Source: an uncultured Bacteroidales bacterium
GTDB lineage: Bacteria > Bacteroidota > Bacteroidia > Bacteroidales > UBA932
Direction of reading: 5' to 3'
DNA: 64,000 bases
Assembly: GCA_900319485.1 (NCBI GenBank)
Contig: ONOQ01000001.1
Span: forward strand, 1 to 64,000
Part shown: one piece after another, positions 39,062 to 46,800 of the stretch
How positions within the stretch are numbered: position 1 is the first letter of the stretch
How the letters are laid out: the number at the start of each line of letters is the position of its first letter
The notes under the pieces: model-generated
The model's input: the letters and a program-made list of their open reading frames with translations, nothing else
Databases searched by the model: none
What the model was told of the DNA's origin: nothing
Position numbers and translations under genes: made by a program

Positions 39062-39973
39062 ATGGCAACACTAAATTTATCTTACGAAGACCTTGCGTCC
39101 GTGATCTGCCTGGCAGTTCACCTTGCAAACGCCGACGGTAACGTTTCCGACGACGAAATGGAGGCTATTGTGAAAGCAATCACAGACCAGTATAACTTTG
39201 AGGGCCGGCAGGATCTCCTGAAGCAGTATATCAACGACGGGATGGCGATGGCCCCCCAGGTTGCCCTTCAGCACATAGCCGCTTTCGGCCCCGTGGAAAA
39301 GCAGTGGACCTCCAACTTCTTTGTGAAGACCATCGTGGCCGACGGAAACCTTGAGGAGAACGAGAAGAGCCTCTACTGGGATATCCAGGAAAAGTGCGGT
39401 CTTCCGGACCACAACCTTGAGGGCGGCTCATCCTCTTCAAATTCCGCACAGAATGAAAGCGACATCAAACTGGACCAGCAAACCTGCGTGACAATCAGTT
39501 ACCGCCGCGTCAATGAAAGTATCTGCGACGGCTACGTTGGTTTTGTCCAGTACGACAGACAGGCCAAGGTGAGGGACAAGGTCTTTGCGTGGTTCCAGGA
39601 TGCAGAATCCCTCCGCTTCCACAGGTCATCAAAGAATCTTGACTACCTAAACTCCAAACTTGGCCTCAGCGGCGGATGGAGCCTCATTATGATTTACGCA
39701 AATAAAGACTACTGGGCCGATCCAAAACTGAACCGCGCCGGCACCCTCATTGTGGGCGAGGAAGTTTACGGTCCCGTGTTCTTTGTCCTTGAAAACGGTG
39801 ACAAGACCCTGATGGGCTTCAATTACAAGAGTTTCATAGAGAAACTGCTTGGAGAACTCTACGCCCTTGACAACGGCATTCTGGTCACCGGTGAAGAAGA
39901 GCCTGCGCTTACCCGCCGCTACCTTGTAACGGCGCTTACCGCGCTTGGGGAACTGAAGGGTACTAAATGCTAA
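39062..39973 (+). CDS. TerB-like domain protein with unknown C-terminal domain
   Basis: 303 aa, no signal peptide. Residues about 8-120 resemble the all-helical, acidic TerB fold: 'VICLAVHLANADGNVSDDEMEAIVKAI' and 'FVKTIVADGNLEENEKSLYWDI', each with the 'A-D-G-x-(V/L)-x-x-x-E' signature that binds metal. A Ser-rich linker (about 122-130) leads to a C-terminal ~170-residue domain ('QTCVTISYRRVNESICDGYVGFVQYD', 'DYLNSKLGLSGGWSLIMIYANKDYW', 'VYGPVFFVLENG') that I cannot assign. TerB proteins are linked to tellurite or stress phenotypes. The 3' end overlaps the convergent esterase by 11 bp. Confidence 0.7.
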   Translation: MATLNLSYEDLASVICLAVHLANADGNVSDDEMEAIVKAITDQYNFEGRQDLLKQYINDGMAMAPQVALQHIAAFGPVEKQWTSNFFVKTIVADGNLEENEKSLYWDIQEKCGLPDHNLEGGSSSSNSAQNESDIKLDQQTCVTISYRRVNESICDGYVGFVQYDRQAKVRDKVFAWFQDAESLRFHRSSKNLDYLNSKLGLSGGWSLIMIYANKDYWADPKLNRAGTLIVGEEVYGPVFFVLENGDKTLMGFNYKSFIEKLLGELYALDNGILVTGEEEPALTRRYLVTALTALGELKGTKC

Positions 39974-40814
39974 AGTTCCTGGACGCAAAGGGCAGGGCCC
40001 AGCGGAGGCTGAGGTGCCAGTATTCCCAGTTGTGCACACCGTCACGCACGCGTAGCTGTGCCGGAACGCCGGCGTCACGCATAGCGCGGTAGAAGTCCAG
40101 GCTCAGGTACAGGATAAAGTCGTCGTCTCCGCAGTCCACGAACCATTTTACTGTTTTAAGCCGCTCCAGGGTTTCCGGAGTGGCTTTTTTAACGTATTGT
40201 ATGGCCGAATTGTCTGCAACGGAGTTTGACGTTGCGGGGAACTTGCTGCCTTCAGGGATATCGGCCCATACCTCTCTCTTCTCGTTGTCCAGCCAGCCGC
40301 TCATAGCATAGCAACTGGAGAACATATCCGTGTGATGCTGGGCATACACCACGGAGCCGCCGCCGCCCATCGAAAGGCCCATAATGGCCCTCTGGCCCTT
40401 GCTGCCGCCGCAGTTGAACTTAGCCTCCACTGCAGGGAGGAGTTCATTGAAGAAAAAATCCTCATAGGACCATCCGGGAACGTTGAAATAGCCGTTCTGG
40501 TAGGCGTGGATATTGGCATTGCCGGCGTTTGGCATAAGAATCACAAACGGGACGCATTCTCCTGATTCAATTAGTTCGTTTGCCACCCAGTCCACGCGGC
40601 CGCGGTCCTGCCAGGCGGTGTAGTCATCGGAGAGGCCGTGAAGGAGCACTATCAGGGGGTAATGATTTGCGGGATTGTACCCTGCAGGAAGATACACGTT
40701 GTAGTTCTGGTCTGTGTCCAGAATGTTGCTATGGAGGGTATGGGTCTCTATACTCTGGCCGAAGGCCGAAAACGCCACGCAAAGGGCGGCAATGATGGTC
40801 AATAGTTTTTTCAT
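39963..40814 (-). CDS. Secreted esterase D/CE1-like alpha-beta hydrolase
   Basis: 283 aa with a Sec signal peptide ('VAFSAFGQSI'). The fold shows 'YNVYLPAGYNPANHYPLIVLLHGLSDDYTAW', nucleophile elbow GLSMGGGG (G-x-S-x-G), the acid region 'WFVDCGDDDFI' and catalytic His in 'VRDGVHNWEYWHLSL'. The esterase D/CE1 group removes acetyl or feruloyl groups from plant polysaccharides or hydrolyses S-formylglutathione; export favours a polysaccharide-related ester. It is a lone gene, not in a PUL. Confidence 0.85.
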   Translation of the reverse strand: MKKLLTIIAALCVAFSAFGQSIETHTLHSNILDTDQNYNVYLPAGYNPANHYPLIVLLHGLSDDYTAWQDRGRVDWVANELIESGECVPFVILMPNAGNANIHAYQNGYFNVPGWSYEDFFFNELLPAVEAKFNCGGSKGQRAIMGLSMGGGGSVVYAQHHTDMFSSCYAMSGWLDNEKREVWADIPEGSKFPATSNSVADNSAIQYVKKATPETLERLKTVKWFVDCGDDDFILYLSLDFYRAMRDAGVPAQLRVRDGVHNWEYWHLSLRWALPFASRNFSI

Positions 40815-40839
40815 ACCGCTAAGTTAATCATTTTTCGTG

Positions 40840-40847
40840 TATCTTTG
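40840..40847 (+). promoter_or_regulatory. -7 element for the FecCD-like permease
   Basis: TATCTTTG, 4 bp before ATG 40852. It overlaps the longer in-frame start at 40837, ruling that start out if the promoter is real. Confidence 0.55.
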
Positions 40848-40851
40848 CACT

Positions 40852-41646
40852 ATGTTATTAAGTCTTCTGTACGTACTTATTTCCGGAATAGCCCTTCCTG
40901 TGGGCGGAATCCAGATGCAATACCTCTGGCGTAACCAACTTGGGGACGTGTATTCGCTGGGCCTTGGCTCTGCGGCCTGCCTTGGCGCCGCCGCGGCTAC
41001 AATGTCCGGCTGGTGCTCCCTTACCGTCGGGAGTTTTATCTGCACGCTTATATGCACGCTGGTGTGCTATTTTGTGACGCTTAAAGTTAACACCCAGCAA
41101 CTCATCACATTTGGCATTCTCTTCGGCACTTTCATAGGCTCACTTGGGACCATTGTGGTTACAAATGCGCCCACGGGAGACCTCCTGAAGCAGTATTACC
41201 TCTGGGGTGCGGCCAATTTCCGCCTGGAAGGCGTGACCACCGGAGACATCATTTTCTCCCTTGTCCTGTTTGCCGTGGGCCTTGGCGTAGCGCTGTGGCA
41301 GGCACGCAGGCTTACCCGCCATTTCAAGGAGGAGATTGAAATCCCTAACCGTGACAAAGCCTGGCTCCTTCTTGCCATAATGTGCCTTGTGACAAGCGCC
41401 GTGAGCATCTGCGGCCCTATCGGCTTCATCTCCCTCGGCGTTCCAAACCTCAGCCGCCTCATCTGCAAGAGTACGGATATCCGTAAGCACTATATCATCA
41501 GCAGCGCCATGGGTATCGGCCTTCTTCTTGTCACCTATCTTGTGGTGCAGTACGTCAATTTTGGCATCTACCTTCCCATCAGCGCAACAATGGCAATCCT
41601 TGCCCTGCCCCTGATGGCCATGATTTTTGTGAAAGGGAAAGAATAA
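40852..41646 (+). CDS. FecCD/BtuC-family permease-like protein, short
   Basis: 264 aa, very hydrophobic with about seven to eight membrane segments. N-terminal '[39 protein letters not shown]' parallels the 'G-x-x-L-A-x-x-G-x-x-x-Q-x-x-x-x-N-P-L-x-x-P-x-x-L-G-x-x-x-G-A' block of iron/B12 permeases. '[42 protein letters not shown]' parallels 'GPIGFVGLIVPHIAR…DHR'. Typical members have 320-340 aa, so ~60 residues and one or two helices are missing. No binding protein or ATPase gene is adjacent. It may be an iron-chelate permease using partners elsewhere, or a repurposed membrane protein. It sits 20 bp upstream of sufB. Confidence 0.72.
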   Translation: MLLSLLYVLISGIALPVGGIQMQYLWRNQLGDVYSLGLGSAACLGAAAATMSGWCSLTVGSFICTLICTLVCYFVTLKVNTQQLITFGILFGTFIGSLGTIVVTNAPTGDLLKQYYLWGAANFRLEGVTTGDIIFSLVLFAVGLGVALWQARRLTRHFKEEIEIPNRDKAWLLLAIMCLVTSAVSICGPIGFISLGVPNLSRLICKSTDIRKHYIISSAMGIGLLLVTYLVVQYVNFGIYLPISATMAILALPLMAMIFVKGKE

Positions 41647-41651
41647 AGTGT

Positions 41652-41659
41652 TATCTTTG
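41652..41659 (+). promoter_or_regulatory. -7 element of the suf operon
   Basis: TATCTTTG, 7 bp before the sufB ATG 41667, giving the suf genes their own promoter between the permease and sufB. Confidence 0.55.
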
Positions 41660-41666
41660 TATTCCT

Positions 41667-43103
41667 ATGCCTAATGATATCATAAATGAGTTCACCAAGG
41701 CCGAATACAAGGAAGGCTTTGTGACAGACGTGGAGCAGGAGTTCATCCCCAAGGGGTTGAACGAGGATATCGTGCGTATGATATCGGCCCGTAAAGAAGA
41801 GCCTCAGTGGCTCCTTGAATTCCGCCTGGATGCGCTTCATAAGTGGGAAAAGATGCCCCAGCCGGACTGGGCGCATCTTGATATGCCGGAGATAGATTTC
41901 CAGGACATAATCTACTTTGCCGCTCCCAAAAAGGACAAGGACCGCCCCAAGGAGATAGACCCCAAACTTGCCGAAACCTTCGATAAACTTGGCATTCCCC
42001 TCAAGGAACGCGACGTCCTTGCCGGCGTCGTGGCAGTAGACGCGGTGTTCGATTCCGTTTCCGTCACCACAACTTTCCGGAAGACCCTTGCAGAGAAAGG
42101 CATCATTTTCTGCAGTTTCTCCGAGGCCGTGAAAGAGCACCCTGACCTTGTCCGTAAATACCTTGCCAGCGTTGTACCGGCCAGTGACAACTACTTTGCG
42201 GCCCTTAACAGCGCGGTTTTCTCCGACGGTTCCTTCTGCTACATCCCCAGGGGCGTCCGCTGCCCTATGGAACTCTCCAGTTATTTCCGCATCAACGCGC
42301 GCGGTACCGGCCAGTTTGAGCGCACGCTCATTGTGGCCGATGAAGACTCCTACGTCTCCTATATGGAAGGCTGCACCGCCCCAATGCGTGACGAGCAGCA
42401 ACTTCACGCCGCCGTGGTGGAAATCATAGTTGAAAAAGGGGCCGATGTAAAGTACTCCACGGTCCAGAACTGGTACCCCGGAGACCAAGACGGCAAGGGC
42501 GGAATCCTTAACCTTGTGACCAAGCGCGGCATCTGTAAGGGAGAAGGCTCCCACCTCTCCTGGACGCAGGTTGAAACCGGTAGCGCCATCACCTGGAAAT
42601 ACCCTTCCACCATACTGAAAGGGGACTTTTCATCATCTGAATTCTACTCCGTGGCCGTCACCAACAATCATCAGCAGGCCGATACAGGCACCAAGATGAT
42701 CCACCTTGGCCGCGGCACCAAGAGCCGCATCGTGAGCAAGGGAATATCGGCCGGAGTAAGCCAGAACAGTTACCGCGGCCTTGTGAGGATGGCTCCTGGC
42801 GCCAAGAACGCCCGCAACTACTCCCAGTGCGACAGCCTCCTCATTGGTTCCAAATGCGGCGCGCACACGTTCCCGGATATCCGGAGCGCCAATCCGTCGG
42901 CCACTGTGGAGCACGAGGCCACAACCTCAAAGATCTCCGAGGATCAACTCTTCTACTGCAACCAGAGGGGCCTGGACCCCGAGGAAGCAGTGGGCCTCAT
43001 TGTGAACGGCTATGCCCGCGAGGTCCTTTCCCGTCTCCCCATGGAGTTTGCCGTCGAGGCCCAGAAACTCCTCCAGGTATCACTTGAAGGCTCTGTTGGA
43101 TAA
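41667..43103 (+). CDS. sufB: Fe-S cluster assembly scaffold protein SufB
   Basis: 478 aa, a normal length. SufB forms the SufBC2D complex that builds Fe-S clusters with sulfur from SufS/SufE-type donors. Diagnostic segments are '[34 protein letters not shown]', '[44 protein letters not shown]', '[25 protein letters not shown]', '[28 protein letters not shown]', '[24 protein letters not shown]' with the conserved Cys, and '[29 protein letters not shown]'. Its last base overlaps the first base of the pnuC-like gene. Confidence 0.97.
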   Translation: MPNDIINEFTKAEYKEGFVTDVEQEFIPKGLNEDIVRMISARKEEPQWLLEFRLDALHKWEKMPQPDWAHLDMPEIDFQDIIYFAAPKKDKDRPKEIDPKLAETFDKLGIPLKERDVLAGVVAVDAVFDSVSVTTTFRKTLAEKGIIFCSFSEAVKEHPDLVRKYLASVVPASDNYFAALNSAVFSDGSFCYIPRGVRCPMELSSYFRINARGTGQFERTLIVADEDSYVSYMEGCTAPMRDEQQLHAAVVEIIVEKGADVKYSTVQNWYPGDQDGKGGILNLVTKRGICKGEGSHLSWTQVETGSAITWKYPSTILKGDFSSSEFYSVAVTNNHQQADTGTKMIHLGRGTKSRIVSKGISAGVSQNSYRGLVRMAPGAKNARNYSQCDSLLIGSKCGAHTFPDIRSANPSATVEHEATTSKISEDQLFYCNQRGLDPEEAVGLIVNGYAREVLSRLPMEFAVEAQKLLQVSLEGSVG

Positions 43104-43720
43104 TGCTGGATACCGTCATATTCTCCCTTGCCGGCCGCCCGGTGCTGCTGATAGACCTGATATCCAGTATATTGGGCCTTACCTGCGTTGTTCTGGCGGG
43201 CCGAAACTCAAAGTACAACTTCTGGGTGGGCTACCTTTACACGGCGGCGCTCTTCTTCCTTTTCTGGAACAGGAACCTCTACGCCAGCCTGCTTCTGCAG
43301 CCCATTTCCCTTGCCATAAACATCCTGGGCCACTGGCGCTGGACTCATCCAAAGAAGGAGGAGGCCACGGCAAAGGGGGACCTCAAGGTGAGTATGCTCA
43401 GCCTGCCCTGGCGCATAATGAGCATAAGCGCCGTGCTTCTTGTGGCTGGCCTCTGGGGCTGGATACTGGACAGCCTTTTCCCCTCGGATCCCCATCCCTA
43501 CCTTGACTGCACGGTGACGGTGCTCATCCTTATGGCGCAGTTACTGTCGGCCCTCAAAAAGTGGGACTGCTGGATTGCCTGGCTGCTTGTAAATATAACC
43601 CAACTCATCCTTCACATCAGCGTTGGCAACGTGTTTATGCCAATTGTGAGCGGCCTGTACCTTGTAAACGGCATCTGGTCACTTGTAACTTGGATCAAAC
43701 TGTATAGAAAGAATGGATAA
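43103..43720 (+). CDS. pnuC: PnuC-like nicotinamide (ribo)nucleoside transporter in the suf operon
   Basis: 205 aa with about seven membrane helices. PnuC-type features: 'FWVGYLYTAALFFLFWNRNLYASLLLQPISLAINILGHWRWTHPKK' and, near the end, 'LLSALKKWDCWIAWLLVNITQLILHIS', the conserved W-x-x-W-L-x-x-N/D ligand-contact region. PnuC imports nicotinamide riboside or related vitamin precursors by facilitated diffusion. It starts on the last base of sufB and overlaps sufC by 8 bp, so it is fully embedded in the suf operon. A pnuC gene is not a usual suf member; the link may be co-factor demand or chance insertion. Confidence 0.82.
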   Translation: MLDTVIFSLAGRPVLLIDLISSILGLTCVVLAGRNSKYNFWVGYLYTAALFFLFWNRNLYASLLLQPISLAINILGHWRWTHPKKEEATAKGDLKVSMLSLPWRIMSISAVLLVAGLWGWILDSLFPSDPHPYLDCTVTVLILMAQLLSALKKWDCWIAWLLVNITQLILHISVGNVFMPIVSGLYLVNGIWSLVTWIKLYRKNG

Positions 43721-44456
43721 GATGTTAAAGATAAAGAATCTTCACGCCTCAGTAGAGGACAAGGAAATCCTGAAAGGGGTGGACCTTGAGATAGGCCCCG
43801 GGGAAATCCACGCCGTTATGGGCCCCAACGGTGCCGGTAAAAGCACTCTGGCGGCGGTACTTACCGGCCGTCCCGGCTACACCGTCACTGAGGGAAGCGT
43901 CACTTTCTGCGGAAAGGACCTTCTTTCAATGAGCCCGGAAGAGCGCGCCTGGGCGGGGCTTTTCCTCAGTTTCCAGTACCCCATAGAGATTCCCGGCGTC
44001 ACTATCACTGCCTTTATGAAGGCTGCGGTAAACGCTAAACGCCGCGCAAACGGCTTGGAAGAACTCAAGGCCGGGGAGTTCCTCAAACTCCAGAAGGAGA
44101 AGATGGCATTCCTTAAGATGAAGCCGGAATTTGCAAAGCGTGAGGTTAACGTTGGTTTCTCCGGAGGCGAAAAAAAGCGCAACGAGATATTCCAGATGGC
44201 AATGCTGGATCCGTCCCTCAGCATCCTTGACGAGACCGATTCCGGCCTTGACGTGGACGCCCTCAAAATTGTGGCCGATGGAGTAAACGCCCTCCGGAGC
44301 CCTGAGAAGTCTGCCATAATAGTGACTCACTACCATAAACTCCTTGAGTATGTCCAGCCGGACTTTGTTCACGTCCTCAAGGACGGCCGCATAGTGAAAA
44401 CCGGCGGGAAGGAACTCATAGAGGCTATTGAGTCTGAAGGATTTGACCAGTTTTAG
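43713..44456 (+). CDS. sufC: Fe-S cluster assembly ATPase SufC
   Basis: 247 aa ABC-type ATPase. Walker A 'MGPNGAGKSTLAAVL', Q-loop 'FLSFQYPIEIPGV', signature 'VGFSGGEKKRNEIFQ', Walker B 'LSILDETDSGLDVDALK' and switch His in 'IIVTHYHKLL'. It energises SufBC2D. It overlaps pnuC by 8 bp and is followed by sufD one base after its stop. Confidence 0.97.
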   Translation: MDKMLKIKNLHASVEDKEILKGVDLEIGPGEIHAVMGPNGAGKSTLAAVLTGRPGYTVTEGSVTFCGKDLLSMSPEERAWAGLFLSFQYPIEIPGVTITAFMKAAVNAKRRANGLEELKAGEFLKLQKEKMAFLKMKPEFAKREVNVGFSGGEKKRNEIFQMAMLDPSLSILDETDSGLDVDALKIVADGVNALRSPEKSAIIVTHYHKLLEYVQPDFVHVLKDGRIVKTGGKELIEAIESEGFDQF

Positions 44457-44457
44457 C

Positions 44458-45063
44458 ATGGGACACGGCAGATACATAGATCCCCTTGTAGATACCCGGT
44501 CGGTGCCGGGTATGACGCACGTAGTGAAAGCCGGGGAAAAACTGGAACTGGAGTACGTGGTGCTTCCCCGGGAATCCAGGGACATTGACGTGAGCGTGGA
44601 TCTCACGGGCCCCGGCGCGGAACTCTCCCTGAAGGCCCTCTACCTTTGCAAGGCCGACGAAAAGGTGAATTTCCGCATCCTGGTGCATCACAGGGCCCCC
44701 GGCTGCCGCAGCACCCAACTTGTGAACGGCATTGCAGGCGGCACTTCAAACGTCACATTCCACGGCACCATAGTGGTAGCCCCGGACGCCCAGAAGACGG
44801 AAGCCTTCCAGGAAAACCACAACATCCTTTTCAGTGATTCCGCCAAGGTTGAGACCCGTCCCCAACTTGAGATTTATGCCGATGACGTGAAGTGCTCCCA
44901 CGGAGCAACCGTCGGCCGCCTTAACGAAGACGAACTCTTCTATATGCGCTCCCGCGGCATTCCGCGCAAGGAAGCGGAGTCCCTCCAGATGATTTCCTTC
45001 CTCACTCCGGTCATCCCGGAAGGAAGGCGGGAAGAGATAGAAAACGCCATCAGAAGCCTGTGA
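44458..45063 (+). CDS. sufD: Short SufD-like protein
   Basis: 201 aa from ATG 44458, one base after the sufC stop; an alternative ATG at 44428 overlaps sufC. It contains the C-terminal half of SufD: beta-helix strands ('VVLPRESRDIDVSVDLTGPGAELSLKALYLCKADEKVNFRILVHHRAPGCRSTQLVNGIAGG') and the conserved end 'RPQLEIYADDVKCSHGATVGRLNEDELFYMRSRGIPRKEAESLQMISFLTPVI' with the His that contacts SufB. Usual SufD proteins have 420-450 aa, so the N-terminal helical half is absent. A palindromic repeat (44492-44513) covers codons 12-19. The core needed for the SufB interface seems retained. Confidence 0.85.
   Translation: MGHGRYIDPLVDTRSVPGMTHVVKAGEKLELEYVVLPRESRDIDVSVDLTGPGAELSLKALYLCKADEKVNFRILVHHRAPGCRSTQLVNGIAGGTSNVTFHGTIVVAPDAQKTEAFQENHNILFSDSAKVETRPQLEIYADDVKCSHGATVGRLNEDELFYMRSRGIPRKEAESLQMISFLTPVIPEGRREEIENAIRSL
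44492..44516. repeat. Palindromic repeat variant inside sufD
   Basis: ATACCCGG (44492-44499) pairs with CCGGGTAT (44506-44513), then GACG. This variant of the unit at 6597 and 12809 lies near the N-terminus of the short SufD frame. Confidence 0.65.
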
Positions 45064-46649
45064 AACGCATCCTTCTCATACTTGCTGCATTAGCCGACCT
45101 TGCGGCCTGCGAACCCCAGTCTTCCCTTGACCGCGCAACCCGCAGCAAACTTGAGGAACTGGATCGCTACATTGCCTCCCGGGAAATCTACTATGCCCGT
45201 AAGAACGGCCGCCTTGAGTCCCTGCGATCGATTATCGGCACAACAAAAAGCCCGGAAGCCCTGTATGAACTGGGGATGAATATGGCCAGGGAATACTTTT
45301 CCTACAGCCTTGACTCAACGCAGCATTACCTGAAATCCTGCCAGGCCATTGCCAGGGATCAGTTGAATGACAAAGACCGTTACAACGCCGCCACAATAAT
45401 GCTGGGACACCTTTACGGCAAGGGCGGAAACTATCTGGAAGCGTCCCAGATTCTCTACGGCCAGATAGATTCGGCCTCACTTTCTCCCGCCCTCAAGGCT
45501 GAATATTATTGGGTTCTCTACGATTTCTGCGGAGATATGGCCGGAAATTCCGGCATTGTGGAGAGCCTGAGCATCCCTCCGGCATCGGCCTACCTTCCCA
45601 TCCTTTTCCGCCTGCTTCCAAAAGACAGCCCCCGCTGGCGTATGGCCCTTCGCAATAAATATATAGAGGAGGGGAATCTTGACAGCGCCGACAGCGTGAG
45701 CGCCCTTCTTCTTGCCGGAGTGAAGCCTGAAGACCGTGATTACGCCATCCACGCATATTTCCAGAGCGAGATAGAGTATCGGCGCGGAAACCATCCCGAG
45801 CGTATGCGCTGGCTGGTTCAGTCGGCCGAATGCGACCTTGTGAATGCCGTCCGTGACTACGCCTCGCTCACGATGGTTGCCCAGATCATCCTCCCCAGTG
45901 ACGTGGACCGCTCTTTCCGCTACCTCCGGATGGCGCAGGAGGACGCCCTGGCGTACAACGCGCGCCTCCGCCCCTGGCAGATATCCCGCTTCCTGATGGA
46001 GGTTGAGGATGCCTACGCGGTCAGGCAGGCCGAGGCCAGAAGCGGCGCAATTGTGGGCCTGGTGATTCTGACGGTGCTGGTGGTTGTGCTTCTTATGGCG
46101 TTTTGGATGCTTGTGGCCCGTTCCCGCAACCTCACCCGCACCAAGGCCGCCCTTGAAAGCAGCAACCGCAAACTAGCCCAGGCCGATAAAGTGAAGGGAG
46201 ACTACATTGTGAACTTCCTGGAAGGCCTCAGTTCCCAGATTTCAGTAATCCGCACGGAGGACAATCATTTCCGTAACCTTCTCAAGCACGGCAAGGCCGA
46301 CCAACTTCTGAAGGAACTCTCCATCTCCGGCCGCTCGGAAAAGGCTAGGGAGGAATTCTACGAGACCTTCGACCGCACCTTCCTTGCAATGTATCCGGAT
46401 TTCCCGGACCGCTTCAACGCGCTCCTCAAAGAGGAAGGCCGTATTTATCCGCCAGCCGGAAGGCTCACCACGGAACTGAGGATCTTCGCCCTCATATGCC
46501 TTGGCGTAGACGATTCCAAGAAGATTGCCGCTATGCTGGACTACTCCGTGAGCACCATCTACAACTACAAGGTGAGTGTGAAAAACTGCGCCCTTGAAGA
46601 CCGCGACGGCTTTGAAAAGAGGGTGAAAGAACTTGCGGACAAACTTTAA
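45060..46649 (+). CDS. Transmembrane TPR/HTH regulator, DUF6377-like
   Basis: 529 aa from a GTG that overlaps the sufD stop (GTGA). It has a lipoprotein-like signal ('LAALADLAACEPQ'), a periplasmic helical region of TPR type at about 25-330, a membrane helix at about 340-365 ('GAIVGLVILTVLVVVLLMAFWMLVA'), a coiled segment, and a C-terminal cytoplasmic domain ending in an HTH-like motif ('LRIFALICLGVDDSKKIAAMLDYSVSTIYNYKVSVKN'). I associate this layout with the DUF6377 group of Bacteroidales regulators; the match is from memory. Translational coupling to the suf operon suggests it is co-expressed with Fe-S assembly, though the target could be the PUL downstream. Confidence 0.75.
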   Translation: MKRILLILAALADLAACEPQSSLDRATRSKLEELDRYIASREIYYARKNGRLESLRSIIGTTKSPEALYELGMNMAREYFSYSLDSTQHYLKSCQAIARDQLNDKDRYNAATIMLGHLYGKGGNYLEASQILYGQIDSASLSPALKAEYYWVLYDFCGDMAGNSGIVESLSIPPASAYLPILFRLLPKDSPRWRMALRNKYIEEGNLDSADSVSALLLAGVKPEDRDYAIHAYFQSEIEYRRGNHPERMRWLVQSAECDLVNAVRDYASLTMVAQIILPSDVDRSFRYLRMAQEDALAYNARLRPWQISRFLMEVEDAYAVRQAEARSGAIVGLVILTVLVVVLLMAFWMLVARSRNLTRTKAALESSNRKLAQADKVKGDYIVNFLEGLSSQISVIRTEDNHFRNLLKHGKADQLLKELSISGRSEKAREEFYETFDRTFLAMYPDFPDRFNALLKEEGRIYPPAGRLTTELRIFALICLGVDDSKKIAAMLDYSVSTIYNYKVSVKNCALEDRDGFEKRVKELADKL

Positions 46650-46683
46650 TCTTACTACTTTTTTACATACTTCGAAAAAACTT

Positions 46684-46712
46684 AAGCGCTTGACACAAAG
46701 CGCTTTAATTTT
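46684..46712 (+). terminator. Terminator-like hairpin after the suf operon
   Basis: AAGCGCTT (46684-46691) pairs with AAGCGCTT (46698-46705), followed by TAATTTTCC. It is 34 bp after the regulator's stop. Confidence 0.6.
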
Positions 46713-46764
46713 CCATACCCACTACTTTAAAACTACAAACGAAATCTGGATGTTTCATTTCCGG

Positions 46765-46772
46765 TAAATTTG
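46765..46772 (+). promoter_or_regulatory. -7 element before the GH3 gene
   Basis: TAAATTTG matches TAnnTTTG, 28 bp before ATG 46801; start of the second PUL. Confidence 0.45.
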
Positions 46773-46800
46773 CGATGAAAGTTAATTAATAACGCGCGGA

